From Flavivirga algicola (GTDB lineage: Bacteria > Bacteroidota > Bacteroidia > Flavobacteriales > Flavobacteriaceae): a DNA stretch of 64,000 nt. The position numbers and the translations under genes are program-made. Positions 55,819-64,000 of this stretch are shown here, piece by piece; the stretch's first letter is position 1, and every line of letters starts with the position of its first letter. The notes under the pieces are model-generated. The model ran no database searches, had not been told where the DNA came from, and saw only the letters and a list, made by a program, of their open reading frames with translations. Where the stretch lies: contig NZ_JABBHF010000001.1 in NCBI RefSeq assembly GCF_012910715.1, forward strand, positions 193,170 through 257,169, read 5' to 3'.

Positions 55819-57078
55819 CTAGTTGGCCCCTTCTGCTTCAAGAGCTTCAACTTTTTCTTTCATACTTTTATGTTTATCTGTTTCTCCAAGAATGCTATAA
55901 ATGTTCATCAATGTTTTTGCTGCACTAAGACTCTTAGAATCAATCTCAAGTGCCTTCGACAAATATGGTATCGCGTTTCTATAAAGGTTTTGTCTCTCTT
56001 CTCTTAACTCATCATAACGTTTATTATCTGCTCTAGAAGTTCCTAACCCATTCATTTCTTCGATAATTGCTTCTTCTTTCTTCAAAACCAAAGCTGATAA
56101 ATTTATATAGGCATTTATGTATTGTGGATCTAATTCTATAGCCTTTTCATAATAACCTTTTGCTTCTTCGACTTGATCAGACTCTGCCGCTATTACACCT
56201 AAATTATATTGTAATTCAGGATTAGTAGGATCCATTTTTGTTGCTTTTTGCAATAAGTTTTTAAACTCTTCTGTATTTCCCATTTTATAGTGAACGTTCG
56301 CTTCCGATAATATTAAATTAACATCATCAGGGCTTTCAGCTCTTGCTTCTTTCATAGCAGCAATTGCTTTTTCATTGTCACCTCTGTTCACATAAATAAG
56401 CGCCACATTTTTTACAATCTCTGGCTTTTTTGATTCAGTCATACGTTCAACCGGCTTAATGTGTGTCTTAGCTTTAACAGAAATATCACGCATTTCTTTA
56501 TTATTAAAAGCTTCCTCTTTCTGAGTTTCAATATTAGTAGCAAAGTATTGCTTTGCAATACCTGTATAACCTAATTTTTTAAGCTCTTCATACAACCCTA
56601 AAGCTCTATCATACTCACTAACATTAACAGCTGTAGCTGCAGCATAATAAAGAAATACTGTATCTCTTTCAGTTACCCTATAAGATTTTTCAAAATATAC
56701 CGAAGCATCCGAATATTCTTTTTTCTCGTAAGCAGCATTTCCTTTTAGCAACAAACTATTTGCTATTTCTTGCTTCATCAAATTAATTTCTGCTGAATAC
56801 CCTACATTTACTTTATTTAAATTAACAAGAGCCAGATCTGTTTCGGCTAACGATCCTTTACCTCCTGCATAAAAAGCTTTGGCACTTAAATAATGAAACT
56901 TCGATTTAGCTTTGTCATCCATGCTAGACATTAATGTCTCTGCTTGTTTTAAAGCTGCTTTGGCGTCCTCGAATTTCTCACCCTTTATAGCCTTGTCTGC
57001 TGTCTTCAATTCTTTTTTCTGTGCAAAGGTGAAAGCACCCATTGAAAGAGCTAAAGCTATGATTAACTGTTTTTTCAT
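55819..57078 (-). CDS. Periplasmic TPR protein
   Basis: From the ATG at 57078 this protein has 419 residues with a signal peptide (KKQLIIALALSMGAFTFAQ). A reading from 57171 would overlap gyrA and add residues unlike a signal. TPR motifs are visible: LLLKGNAAYEKKEYSDASVYFEKSY, VNLILSEANVHYKMGNTEEFKNLL, PELQYNLGVIAAESDQVEEAKGYYEKAIELDP and IPYLSKALEIDSKS. It is a scaffold for protein contacts; no enzymatic domain is present. It lies 13 bp downstream of gyrA and is probably co-transcribed with it, an arrangement I recall from flavobacterial genomes. Confidence 0.88.
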   Translation of the reverse strand: MKKQLIIALALSMGAFTFAQKKELKTADKAIKGEKFEDAKAALKQAETLMSSMDDKAKSKFHYLSAKAFYAGGKGSLAETDLALVNLNKVNVGYSAEINLMKQEIANSLLLKGNAAYEKKEYSDASVYFEKSYRVTERDTVFLYYAAATAVNVSEYDRALGLYEELKKLGYTGIAKQYFATNIETQKEEAFNNKEMRDISVKAKTHIKPVERMTESKKPEIVKNVALIYVNRGDNEKAIAAMKEARAESPDDVNLILSEANVHYKMGNTEEFKNLLQKATKMDPTNPELQYNLGVIAAESDQVEEAKGYYEKAIELDPQYINAYINLSALVLKKEEAIIEEMNGLGTSRADNKRYDELREERQNLYRNAIPYLSKALEIDSKSLSAAKTLMNIYSILGETDKHKSMKEKVEALEAEGAN

Positions 57079-57091
57079 TTTATAAAATATT

Positions 57092-59659
57092 TTAATTGTT
57101 TTTGGTATTATTATCTTCTGCATTGTTGTTATCAAGAGTTGTGCCATCCTCTGAAACATCAGTATTTTCAATTGTTTCAGGGTCTTCTACTTCATCTTCA
57201 TCATGCATAACTTTAGCAACTGCTGCTATAGAATCGTTTCCTTTTAAATTAATAAGCTTAACACCTTGGGTGGCTCTCCCCATAACTCGTAAATTTTCTA
57301 CAACCATACGTATAGCAATTCCAGATTTATTGATAATCATTAAATCATCATTATCTGTTACACTCTTTATAGCTACTAAATTTCCTGTTTTCTCTGTAAT
57401 AGAAATGGTTTTAACTCCTTTTCCACCTCTATTAGTAATTCTGTATACTGGCTCTCCATCTTCTGGATCATCAATATAAGTACGTTTGCCATAACCATTC
57501 TCTGAAACGACTAGTACAGACTCCTCTTGAGAATTTTCAATAGTAACCATTCCTATAACTTCATCGTTATCATGAGCGAGTCTAATACCTCTAACCCCAG
57601 AAGCGCCACGCCCCATAGGTCTGGTTTTTGCCTCTTCAAAGCGAATAGCCTTACCAGATTTAAGTGCTAACATAACCTGACTGTTTCCTGTAGTTAATTT
57701 TGCTTCTAATAGCTCATCATTATCCTTTATAGTAATGGCATTGATTCCATTCGTTCTAGGACGCGAATACTGCTCTAAAGATGTCTTCTTTACTTGGCCA
57801 TTCTTGGTAGCCATAATAACATAATGGCTATTTATGTAATCTTCATCTTTTAAATCTTGAGTACAAATGAAGGCCATAACCTTATCATCTTGCTCAATAT
57901 TTATCAGGTTTTGAATAGCACGCCCTTTTGAGGTTTTACTTCCTTCAGGGATCTCATAAACACGCATCCAAAAACATTTTCCTTTTTGTGTAAAGAACAG
58001 CATATATTGGTGATTAGTCCCAACAAATAGATGTTCTAAGAAATCTTCATTTCGAGTCGTTGATGCTTTTTGACCAACCCCTCCTCTATTCTGTGTTTTA
58101 TATTCTGTAAGTGATGTACGTTTAATATAACCTGCATGTGAAATGGTAATAACCACTTTTTCATCAGGAATCATATCTTCAATACTTAAATCACCGCCTG
58201 CATATTCAATAGTTGAACGACGCTCATCACCATATTTATCTCTTACAACTTCCAATTCATCCTTAATAATATCCATTCTGCGCTCTTTTCTCGCTAAGAT
58301 ATCTTTTAAGTCTTCAATGGTCTTCATAATATCCTCATACTCCGAACGTAATTTGTCCTGCTCCAGACCTGTTAATTGACGCAAACGCATTTCAACGATA
58401 GCCTTTGCCTGAATCTCAGAAAGCTCAAAACGCTTGATTAAATTCTCCCGGGCTTCGTCTGCATTTGAAGAAGCTCTAATAATGGCTATAACTTCATCAA
58501 TATTATCAGAAGCAATAATCAACCCTTCTAAAATGTGAGCTCGTTCTTCAGCTTTACGTAATTCGTATGTTGTTCTCCTGACAACAACTTCGTGTCTATG
58601 CTCTACGAAATAGTGAATAAGGTCTTTTAAGTTTAACAGTTGCGGACGCCCATCAACCAGTGCTATATTATTTACACTAAAAGATGATTGCAAAGCTGTA
58701 TACTTAAATAATTTATTTAATACGATATTAGGAATGGCATCACGCTTTAAAACGTATACAATACGCATACCGTTTCTATCGGATTCATCGCGAATTGTTG
58801 AAATACCTTCCAACTTCTTATCATTTACCAAGTCCGCAGTCTTTTTAATCATATCTGCTTTATTAACCTGATAAGGTATTTCTTCTACTACAATACACTC
58901 ACGTCCATTTACTTCCTCAATATTTGCTTTTCCCCGCATAACAATACGACCACGACCTGTATGAAAAGCTTCTTTAACCCCATCGTAACCATAAATAGTT
59001 CCTCCAGTTGGAAAATCCGGCGCTTTTATATGTGTAATAAGCTCGTCAATTTCAATATCATTATTATCTATATAAGCAATGGTTCCATTTACAACTTCAG
59101 TTATATTATGAGGCGGCATGTTAGTAGCCATACCTACTGCAATACCCGATGCTCCGTTAACTAAAAGTCCTGGAATACGCGTTGGAAGCACCGTTGGTTC
59201 TTGCAAGGTATCATCAAAATTCAATTTATGATCTACCGTTTCTTTTTCAATATCTGCCAACATGTCCTCAGATATCTTACGCATACGGGCTTCCGTATAA
59301 CGCATTGCTGCAGGACTATCTCCATCTATAGAACCAAAATTCCCTTGACCATCAACAAGCATATAGCGTAAACTCCATTCTTGAGCCATACGTACCATAG
59401 CATCATAAACAGATGTATCGCCGTGTGGATGGTATTTACCTAAAACTTCTCCAACTATTCTTGCGGATTTTTTATGCGCTGAATTTGCTCTAACACCTAG
59501 CTCGTGCATGCCGTAAAGCACACGTCTATGAACTGGTTTCAAGCCGTCCCTTACATCTGGTAAAGCACGTGACACAATGACCGACATTGAATAATCAATG
59601 TATGCCGATTTCATCTCATCTTCAATATTAATAGGGATCAATTTCTCTCCTTCTGCCAT
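57092..59659 (-). CDS. gyrA: DNA gyrase subunit A
   Basis: This 855-residue subunit has the winged-helix and tower breakage-reunion domain with catalytic Tyr121 (MRYTEARM), the quinolone-region [14 protein letters not shown] (residues 77-90), and the C-terminal beta-pinwheel with a GyrA box (QNRGGVGQK). An acidic tail ([15 protein letters not shown]) ends the protein. With GyrB it introduces negative supercoils. It is divergent from clpC across 260 bp and precedes a TPR gene. Nothing odd is seen apart from Thr82 at the position of the E. coli Ser83, which I take as normal for the group. Confidence 0.98.
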   Translation of the reverse strand: MAEGEKLIPINIEDEMKSAYIDYSMSVIVSRALPDVRDGLKPVHRRVLYGMHELGVRANSAHKKSARIVGEVLGKYHPHGDTSVYDAMVRMAQEWSLRYMLVDGQGNFGSIDGDSPAAMRYTEARMRKISEDMLADIEKETVDHKLNFDDTLQEPTVLPTRIPGLLVNGASGIAVGMATNMPPHNITEVVNGTIAYIDNNDIEIDELITHIKAPDFPTGGTIYGYDGVKEAFHTGRGRIVMRGKANIEEVNGRECIVVEEIPYQVNKADMIKKTADLVNDKKLEGISTIRDESDRNGMRIVYVLKRDAIPNIVLNKLFKYTALQSSFSVNNIALVDGRPQLLNLKDLIHYFVEHRHEVVVRRTTYELRKAEERAHILEGLIIASDNIDEVIAIIRASSNADEARENLIKRFELSEIQAKAIVEMRLRQLTGLEQDKLRSEYEDIMKTIEDLKDILARKERRMDIIKDELEVVRDKYGDERRSTIEYAGGDLSIEDMIPDEKVVITISHAGYIKRTSLTEYKTQNRGGVGQKASTTRNEDFLEHLFVGTNHQYMLFFTQKGKCFWMRVYEIPEGSKTSKGRAIQNLINIEQDDKVMAFICTQDLKDEDYINSHYVIMATKNGQVKKTSLEQYSRPRTNGINAITIKDNDELLEAKLTTGNSQVMLALKSGKAIRFEEAKTRPMGRGASGVRGIRLAHDNDEVIGMVTIENSQEESVLVVSENGYGKRTYIDDPEDGEPVYRITNRGGKGVKTISITEKTGNLVAIKSVTDNDDLMIINKSGIAIRMVVENLRVMGRATQGVKLINLKGNDSIAAVAKVMHDEDEVEDPETIENTDVSEDGTTLDNNNAEDNNTKNN

Positions 59660-59919
59660 ATATAATTTTAATTAAGTTTTATCTATATTTCAAAACATGC
59701 TAATATAACTATTTCAACAGTCATGTTAAGTGTTTTCACACTATTTTTTCGTGTTTTTTATTAACAATTTTACATGCTTTTTTAGTTAATAAGTATACTT
59801 TAAAAAATTTTGATTTTATAAAGATTTTTTCGTCAATTAGCAACTTACTGACAATTTAAGGTACAGTTTTTGCCTTTAGTAAAATGTTTTAGTATTTTTA
59901 ATGCAGAAAGGACACGATT

Positions 59920-62469
59920 ATGGATGATAATTTTTCCCCAAGAGTAAAAGATGTAATTGCTTATAGCAAAGAAGAAGCACTAAGGTTAGGCCATGATTTT
60001 ATCGGCACTGAGCATTTAATGCTTGGGCTTTTGCGCGATGGTAGCGGCAAAGCCATTAACATATTAAACGCTTTAGATATTGATTTAAATCATTTAAGAC
60101 GCAAAGTTGAAATATTAAGCCCTGCGAACCCGAATATTGCTGTAACTTCCAACCAAAAAAAGAACTTACACCTTACTAGGCAAGCAGAACGCGCTTTAAA
60201 AACCACGTTTTTAGAGGCTAAATTATTTCAAAGCACCTCAATAAACACGGCACATTTACTGCTATGTATCTTGAGGAATGAAAATGACCCTACCACAAAG
60301 CTTTTAAATAAACTAAAAGTCGATTACGATAATGTTAAAGAACAATTTAAGCTTATGATAACAAACGACAATAACTATATAGAACCTAAATCTGAATCTT
60401 TTCAAGATGATGATATGAATGCAGAAGGTGATGCTTCAAAGGACAATATTTTTAATACACCTGCTGGAAAAACGAACAAGAAGTCCAAAACACCCGTTTT
60501 GGATAATTTTGGACGTGATTTAACCGCGTTAGCAGAAGAAGGCAAGCTTGATCCCGTTGTTGGTCGCGAAAAGGAAATACAACGTGTGTCACAGATTTTA
60601 AGTCGACGCAAAAAAAACAATCCACTTCTAATTGGTGAACCTGGCGTTGGTAAATCTGCCATTGCTGAAGGTTTAGCCCTTAGAATTGTAAAACGAAAAG
60701 TATCGCGTATTTTATTTAATAAACGTGTTGTCACATTAGATTTGGCAAGCTTAGTCGCTGGAACAAAATATCGAGGTCAGTTTGAAGAACGCATGAAAGC
60801 AGTGATGAATGAACTCGAAAAGAATGATGATGTTATTCTGTTTATTGATGAAATCCATACCATAGTTGGTGCCGGCGGTGCAACGGGAAGTTTAGATGCT
60901 TCCAATATGTTTAAACCTGCTTTAGCGCGTGGTGAAATTCAATGCATTGGAGCAACAACATTAGATGAATACAGACAGTATATTGAAAAAGATGGCGCTT
61001 TAGAACGTCGTTTTCAAAAAGTCATCGTGGAACCTACTTCGGTAGAAGAAACGATTGAAATCCTCAATAACATAAAAGGAAAATACGAAGAACACCATAA
61101 TGTTGATTATACGCCGGGAGCCATTGAAGCGTGTGTCAAGTTAACCAATAGGTATATGACAGAGCGCTTTTTACCAGACAAAGCTATTGATGCTTTAGAT
61201 GAAGCTGGATCTCGTGTACATATAACGAATATTGATGTTCCTCAGCAAATATTAGAACTTGAGAAACAACTGGAAGACATTAAGGAAACTAAAAATGCCG
61301 TTGTAAGAAAACAAAAATACGAGGAAGCTGCCAAACTTAGAGATGACGAAAAGCGCATTGAAAAAGAGTTAGCTATTGCTCAGGAAAAATGGGAAGAGGA
61401 CACTAAACAACATAGAGAAATTGTTACCGAAGATAATGTTGCTGATGTTGTCTCTATGATGACTGGAGTACCAGTAAACAGAATTGCACAGACCGAAATT
61501 AACAGACTTGCCGAACTTCCTAATCTTATAAAAGGAAAAGTAATTGGACAAGACGATGCTGTTGCTAAAGTCGTAAAAGCGATTCAGCGCAATCGCGCGG
61601 GGCTTAAAGATCCAAACAAACCAATTGGTTCATTTATCTTTTTAGGCCAGACAGGCGTTGGTAAAACTCAGTTGGCAAAAGTATTATCCAGAGAATTATT
61701 TGATAGCGAAGACTCTCTTGTAAGAATCGATATGAGTGAGTATATGGAAAAATTTGCTATTTCCAGATTAATTGGAGCACCTCCAGGATATGTTGGTTAT
61801 GAAGAAGGTGGACAATTGACCGAAAAAGTAAGACGTAAACCTTATGCTGTCATATTACTGGATGAAATAGAAAAAGCACATCCTGATGTTTTCAACATGC
61901 TACTTCAAGTACTTGATGATGGCTATTTAACAGATAGCTTAGGAAGAAAAATCGATTTTAGGAACACGATTATAATCATGACTTCCAACATAGGAGCCAG
62001 AAGGCTTAAAGATTTTGGAACAGGTATAGGATTTGGAACGGCATCGCAAAAAGCGCAAGAAGATGCCAATGCCAGAAGTGTTATTGAAAATGCACTGAAA
62101 AAATCGTTTGCTCCAGAGTTTTTAAATAGAATTGATGATGTGGTGGTATTTAATGCTTTAGAAAAAGAAGATATCAACAAAATTATCGATATTGAATTAG
62201 AAAAGCTTTTAGCAAGAATTAAAGGTTTAGGCTATATTTTAAAGCTTAGCAAAAGTGCCAAAGATTACATTGCCGAAAAAGGTTTTGATAAACAATATGG
62301 TGCTAGACCTTTAAAAAGGGCCATACAAAAGTATATTGAAGATGCCTTAGCTGAAGAAATTGTTGCCTCCCATCTTGAGGAGGGTGATAAAATTAAAATC
62401 GATTTAGATAAAACAACTCAAGAATTGAGCATCTCAATAGAAAAAACTGAAAATCCAGCAGAATCTTAA
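59920..62469 (+). CDS. clpC: ClpC-type AAA+ unfoldase
   Basis: This 849-residue protein has an N-terminal double Clp-N repeat (FSPRVKDVIAYSKEEALRLGHDFIGTEHLMLGLLRD) and two AAA+ modules. Their Walker A motifs are GEPGVGKSAIAEG (Lys245) and GQTGVGKTQLAK (Lys582), and Walker B motifs include FIDEIH and LLDEIEKAHPD. A UVR-like coiled middle segment (KQKYEEAAKLRDDEKRIEKEL, about residues 460-490) identifies ClpC over ClpB. It unfolds substrates for the ClpP protease. It stands alone on the plus strand, divergent from gyrA, and ends in a bidirectional terminator. Confidence 0.97.
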   Translation: MDDNFSPRVKDVIAYSKEEALRLGHDFIGTEHLMLGLLRDGSGKAINILNALDIDLNHLRRKVEILSPANPNIAVTSNQKKNLHLTRQAERALKTTFLEAKLFQSTSINTAHLLLCILRNENDPTTKLLNKLKVDYDNVKEQFKLMITNDNNYIEPKSESFQDDDMNAEGDASKDNIFNTPAGKTNKKSKTPVLDNFGRDLTALAEEGKLDPVVGREKEIQRVSQILSRRKKNNPLLIGEPGVGKSAIAEGLALRIVKRKVSRILFNKRVVTLDLASLVAGTKYRGQFEERMKAVMNELEKNDDVILFIDEIHTIVGAGGATGSLDASNMFKPALARGEIQCIGATTLDEYRQYIEKDGALERRFQKVIVEPTSVEETIEILNNIKGKYEEHHNVDYTPGAIEACVKLTNRYMTERFLPDKAIDALDEAGSRVHITNIDVPQQILELEKQLEDIKETKNAVVRKQKYEEAAKLRDDEKRIEKELAIAQEKWEEDTKQHREIVTEDNVADVVSMMTGVPVNRIAQTEINRLAELPNLIKGKVIGQDDAVAKVVKAIQRNRAGLKDPNKPIGSFIFLGQTGVGKTQLAKVLSRELFDSEDSLVRIDMSEYMEKFAISRLIGAPPGYVGYEEGGQLTEKVRRKPYAVILLDEIEKAHPDVFNMLLQVLDDGYLTDSLGRKIDFRNTIIIMTSNIGARRLKDFGTGIGFGTASQKAQEDANARSVIENALKKSFAPEFLNRIDDVVVFNALEKEDINKIIDIELEKLLARIKGLGYILKLSKSAKDYIAEKGFDKQYGARPLKRAIQKYIEDALAEEIVASHLEEGDKIKIDLDKTTQELSISIEKTENPAES

Positions 62470-62512
62470 AGATTCATTAAAGAAGTATTAAAAATTAAAA
62501 GACTTATTATTG

Positions 62513-62545
62513 AAAAAAACCTGAGACTCTACCTCAGGTTTTTTT
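62513..62545. terminator. Bidirectional terminator between clpC and Lrp/AsnC genes
   Basis: AACCTGAG (62518-62525), a 7-nt loop and CTCAGGTT (62533-62540) form a perfect 8-bp stem, extended by A/T pairs and flanked by A- and T-runs. Confidence 0.9.
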
Positions 62546-62548
62546 CAA

Positions 62549-63007
62549 TTAAATTGGTACCAAATAAGAGTTTTTAATTTCTCCCATCACAAAGGTACTG
62601 TGAGCACTTCCTATATTTTGTAATTCACCTAAATGATTTAAAACAAAGTTTTGATAATGCTTCATATCTTTTACCAAAACCTTCAATAAAAAATCGTAAT
62701 CGCCAGAAATATTATAACACTCTGTAACCTCATCCAAGGAAAGAATATCTTTAACAAACTGATTTCCAATTTTACGGGTATGTTCTTTGAGTCTTATATT
62801 GCAAAACACCATAAGTCCCCTATCCAACTTTTCAGCATCCAATACGGCTTTATATTTTTTAATATAGCCCTCCTTTTCTAATTTCTTCACCCTTTCAAAA
62901 ACTGGCGTTGTAGACAAATTTACCTTTGCCGCCAATTCCTTAGTGGTTAAATTAGAATTATGCTGAAGTATGTTTAATATGCGTAAATCTATTTTATCCA
63001 ATAGCAT
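62549..63007 (-). CDS. Lrp/AsnC-family transcriptional regulator
   Basis: This 152-residue regulator has an N-terminal helix-turn-helix (LDKIDLRILNILQHNSNLTTKELAAKVNLSTTPVFERVKKLEKEGYI) and a C-terminal RAM ligand/oligomerisation domain (LDEVTECYNISGDYDFLLKVLVKDMKHY). Lrp-type proteins sense amino acids. It is divergent from metE, with 162 bp between starts, which makes control of methionine synthesis a reasonable guess. It terminates at the hairpin shared with clpC. Confidence 0.95.
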   Translation of the reverse strand: MLLDKIDLRILNILQHNSNLTTKELAAKVNLSTTPVFERVKKLEKEGYIKKYKAVLDAEKLDRGLMVFCNIRLKEHTRKIGNQFVKDILSLDEVTECYNISGDYDFLLKVLVKDMKHYQNFVLNHLGELQNIGSAHSTFVMGEIKNSYLVPI

Positions 63008-63135
63008 CTATAGAATGATTTTCTGTTTAACTTGTCTTTAATCACTATTATAAGATTTTAAAACTACAAATAAACACAAAAACAGTTATTACGTCCAAAT
63101 AACACACCATTAACAGTATAAAAAATCCATAAAAC

Positions 63136-63143
63136 TAACTTTG
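63136..63143 (+). promoter_or_regulatory. Candidate -7 promoter box of metE
   Basis: TAACTTTG matches TAnnTTTG exactly and is followed by C. The implied start near 63150 leaves a leader of about 20 nt, too short for a SAM or cobalamin riboswitch, so control is more likely by a protein such as the divergent Lrp-type regulator. Confidence 0.5.
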
Positions 63144-63169
63144 CTCAGATATAAAGCAATAATATTTTT

Positions 63170-64000
63170 ATGAAAACTACAATTTTAGGATATCCAAGAA
63201 TCGGAAGTCAAAGAGAGCTAAAAAAAGCAAACGAAGCTTATTGGGCGGGTAAAATTAGCCAAAAAGAACTTTTAAAAGTGGGGAGCCATATTAGAAAGGA
63301 AAACTGGCTACTTCAAAAAAATACAGGAATAGATTATATGCCTTCAAATGATTTCTCTTTTTACGATCAGGTACTTGACACTTGTTTAAGCGTAGGCTGT
63401 ATACCCAAACGTTATAACAAACTAAAACATGAAAACCAGTTAGATTTATACTTTGCCATGGCTAGAGGTATCCAAAATGAAGACATTGACTGTACTGCCA
63501 TGGAAATGACTAAATGGTTTGACACCAACTACCATTATATAGTACCCGAATTTGAAAGAGAACAAAACTTTGAATTTTTCTCAAGCAAAATAATCGACGA
63601 ATACAAGGAGGCTCTAGAATTAGGTATTAAAACCAAACCCGTACTAATTGGCCCTGTAACGTTTCTTTTATTAGGAAAAGAAAAAGAAGCTGGCTTCCAC
63701 AAACTAAGCTTATTAGACAAATTATTGCCAGTCTATTTTGAAATTATTTCTAGATTGACTTCACTGGATGTTGAATACATTCAATTTGACGAACCTTGCC
63801 TGGCCTTGGATTTAAATGAACAAGAAAGACTTGCCATTAAATCTTCATATGAAAAAATAAACACCAAGTTCCCTAATCTAAAAATCTTTTTAGCCAACTA
63901 CTTCGATTGTTATGGCGATAATTTAGACACTGTTTTGCAGCTACCTATAAACACTTTGCATTTAGATTTGGTAAGGTGTCAATTACAATTAAACGATATT
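63170..64000 (+). CDS. metE: Cobalamin-independent methionine synthase (3' end cut by window)
   Basis: The first 277 codons are present. The start MKTTILGYPRIGSQRELKKANEAYWAGKISQKELL is the family N-terminus, followed by IPKRYNKLK, MEMTKWFDTNYHYIVPEF, and KPVLIGPVTFLLLGKEK of the N-terminal barrel. The enzyme transfers a methyl group from methyltetrahydrofolate polyglutamate to homocysteine. The zinc-binding C-terminal half lies beyond the window. It is divergent from an Lrp/AsnC regulator. Confidence 0.97.
   Translation, partial: MKTTILGYPRIGSQRELKKANEAYWAGKISQKELLKVGSHIRKENWLLQKNTGIDYMPSNDFSFYDQVLDTCLSVGCIPKRYNKLKHENQLDLYFAMARGIQNEDIDCTAMEMTKWFDTNYHYIVPEFEREQNFEFFSSKIIDEYKEALELGIKTKPVLIGPVTFLLLGKEKEAGFHKLSLLDKLLPVYFEIISRLTSLDVEYIQFDEPCLALDLNEQERLAIKSSYEKINTKFPNLKIFLANYFDCYGDNLDTVLQLPINTLHLDLVRCQLQLNDI

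Noticed and set aside
57092-57479. 127-codon plus-strand frame opposite gyrA, and similar frames opposite the sus, GH and clpC genes
   Set aside because: These are antisense shadows of strongly conserved genes with no domain of their own.
1-64000. CRISPR arrays, prophage structural genes, rRNA operon, insertion-sequence transposases
   Set aside because: No regularly spaced repeats, phage morphogenesis genes, rRNA-like sequence or transposase motifs were seen.

Overview
The window is chromosomal DNA of a marine-type member of the Flavobacteriaceae (Bacteroidota). This rests on the AT-rich sequence, two SusC/SusD pairs, a hybrid two-component regulator, A-rich ribosome-binding regions, promoter boxes of the TAnnTTTG type, an IntDOT-like integrase, and close family resemblance of the arginine decarboxylase, GyrA and ClpC. 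No species is assigned.

Region A (1-38.1 kb) is a polysaccharide-utilisation region. It opens with a truncated SDR gene of the D-mannonate oxidoreductase type, divergent from a LacI regulator. Next comes a susC-susD-surface-glycan-binding-protein operon on the minus strand and two tandem AraC regulators. A divergent four-gene plus-strand operon follows, of a kind best known from Planctomycetes: DUF1549/DUF1553 with cytochrome motifs and LamG, a Tat-exported DUF1501 protein, a Tat-exported beta-propeller, and a DUF2231 membrane cytochrome. A hybrid two-component system, a second susC-susD pair, a type I sulfatase, a GH3 and two GH2 enzymes complete the region. Together they suggest import and depolymerisation of a sulfated, beta-linked and possibly uronate-containing algal glycan. 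The exact glycan cannot be read from the sequence.

Region B (39.16-51.39 kb) is an integrated element of about 12 kb in the 3' end of a tRNA-Pro(TGG) gene. A perfect 77-bp direct repeat bounds it, similar arm-type sites lie just inside both ends, and an IntDOT-like tyrosine recombinase sits beside the tRNA. The cargo is a tight eight-gene minus-strand operon: arginine decarboxylase, agmatinase, deoxyhypusine synthase-like, a small acidic protein, NUDIX, VOC, RMND1/DUF155, and a fused RimB-like/RimK ATP-grasp ligase. The element also carries an ECF sigma factor, two small proteins and a candidate structured RNA with its own promoter box and U-tract.

Region C (51.4-64 kb) is ordinary chromosome: tRNA-Pro, tRNA-Ser, a 7TM-HD phosphodiesterase, thiolase, an NlpC/P60 peptidase, a TPR protein, gyrA, clpC, an Lrp/AsnC regulator and a truncated metE. 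Several convergent pairs are separated by clear bidirectional hairpin terminators.

The most promising novelties are the mobile polyamine/protein-modification operon, the structured RNA at about 49.2-49.3 kb, and the planctomycete-type cytochrome operon inside a flavobacterial glycan locus. All calls come from reading the sequence; no database search was possible.
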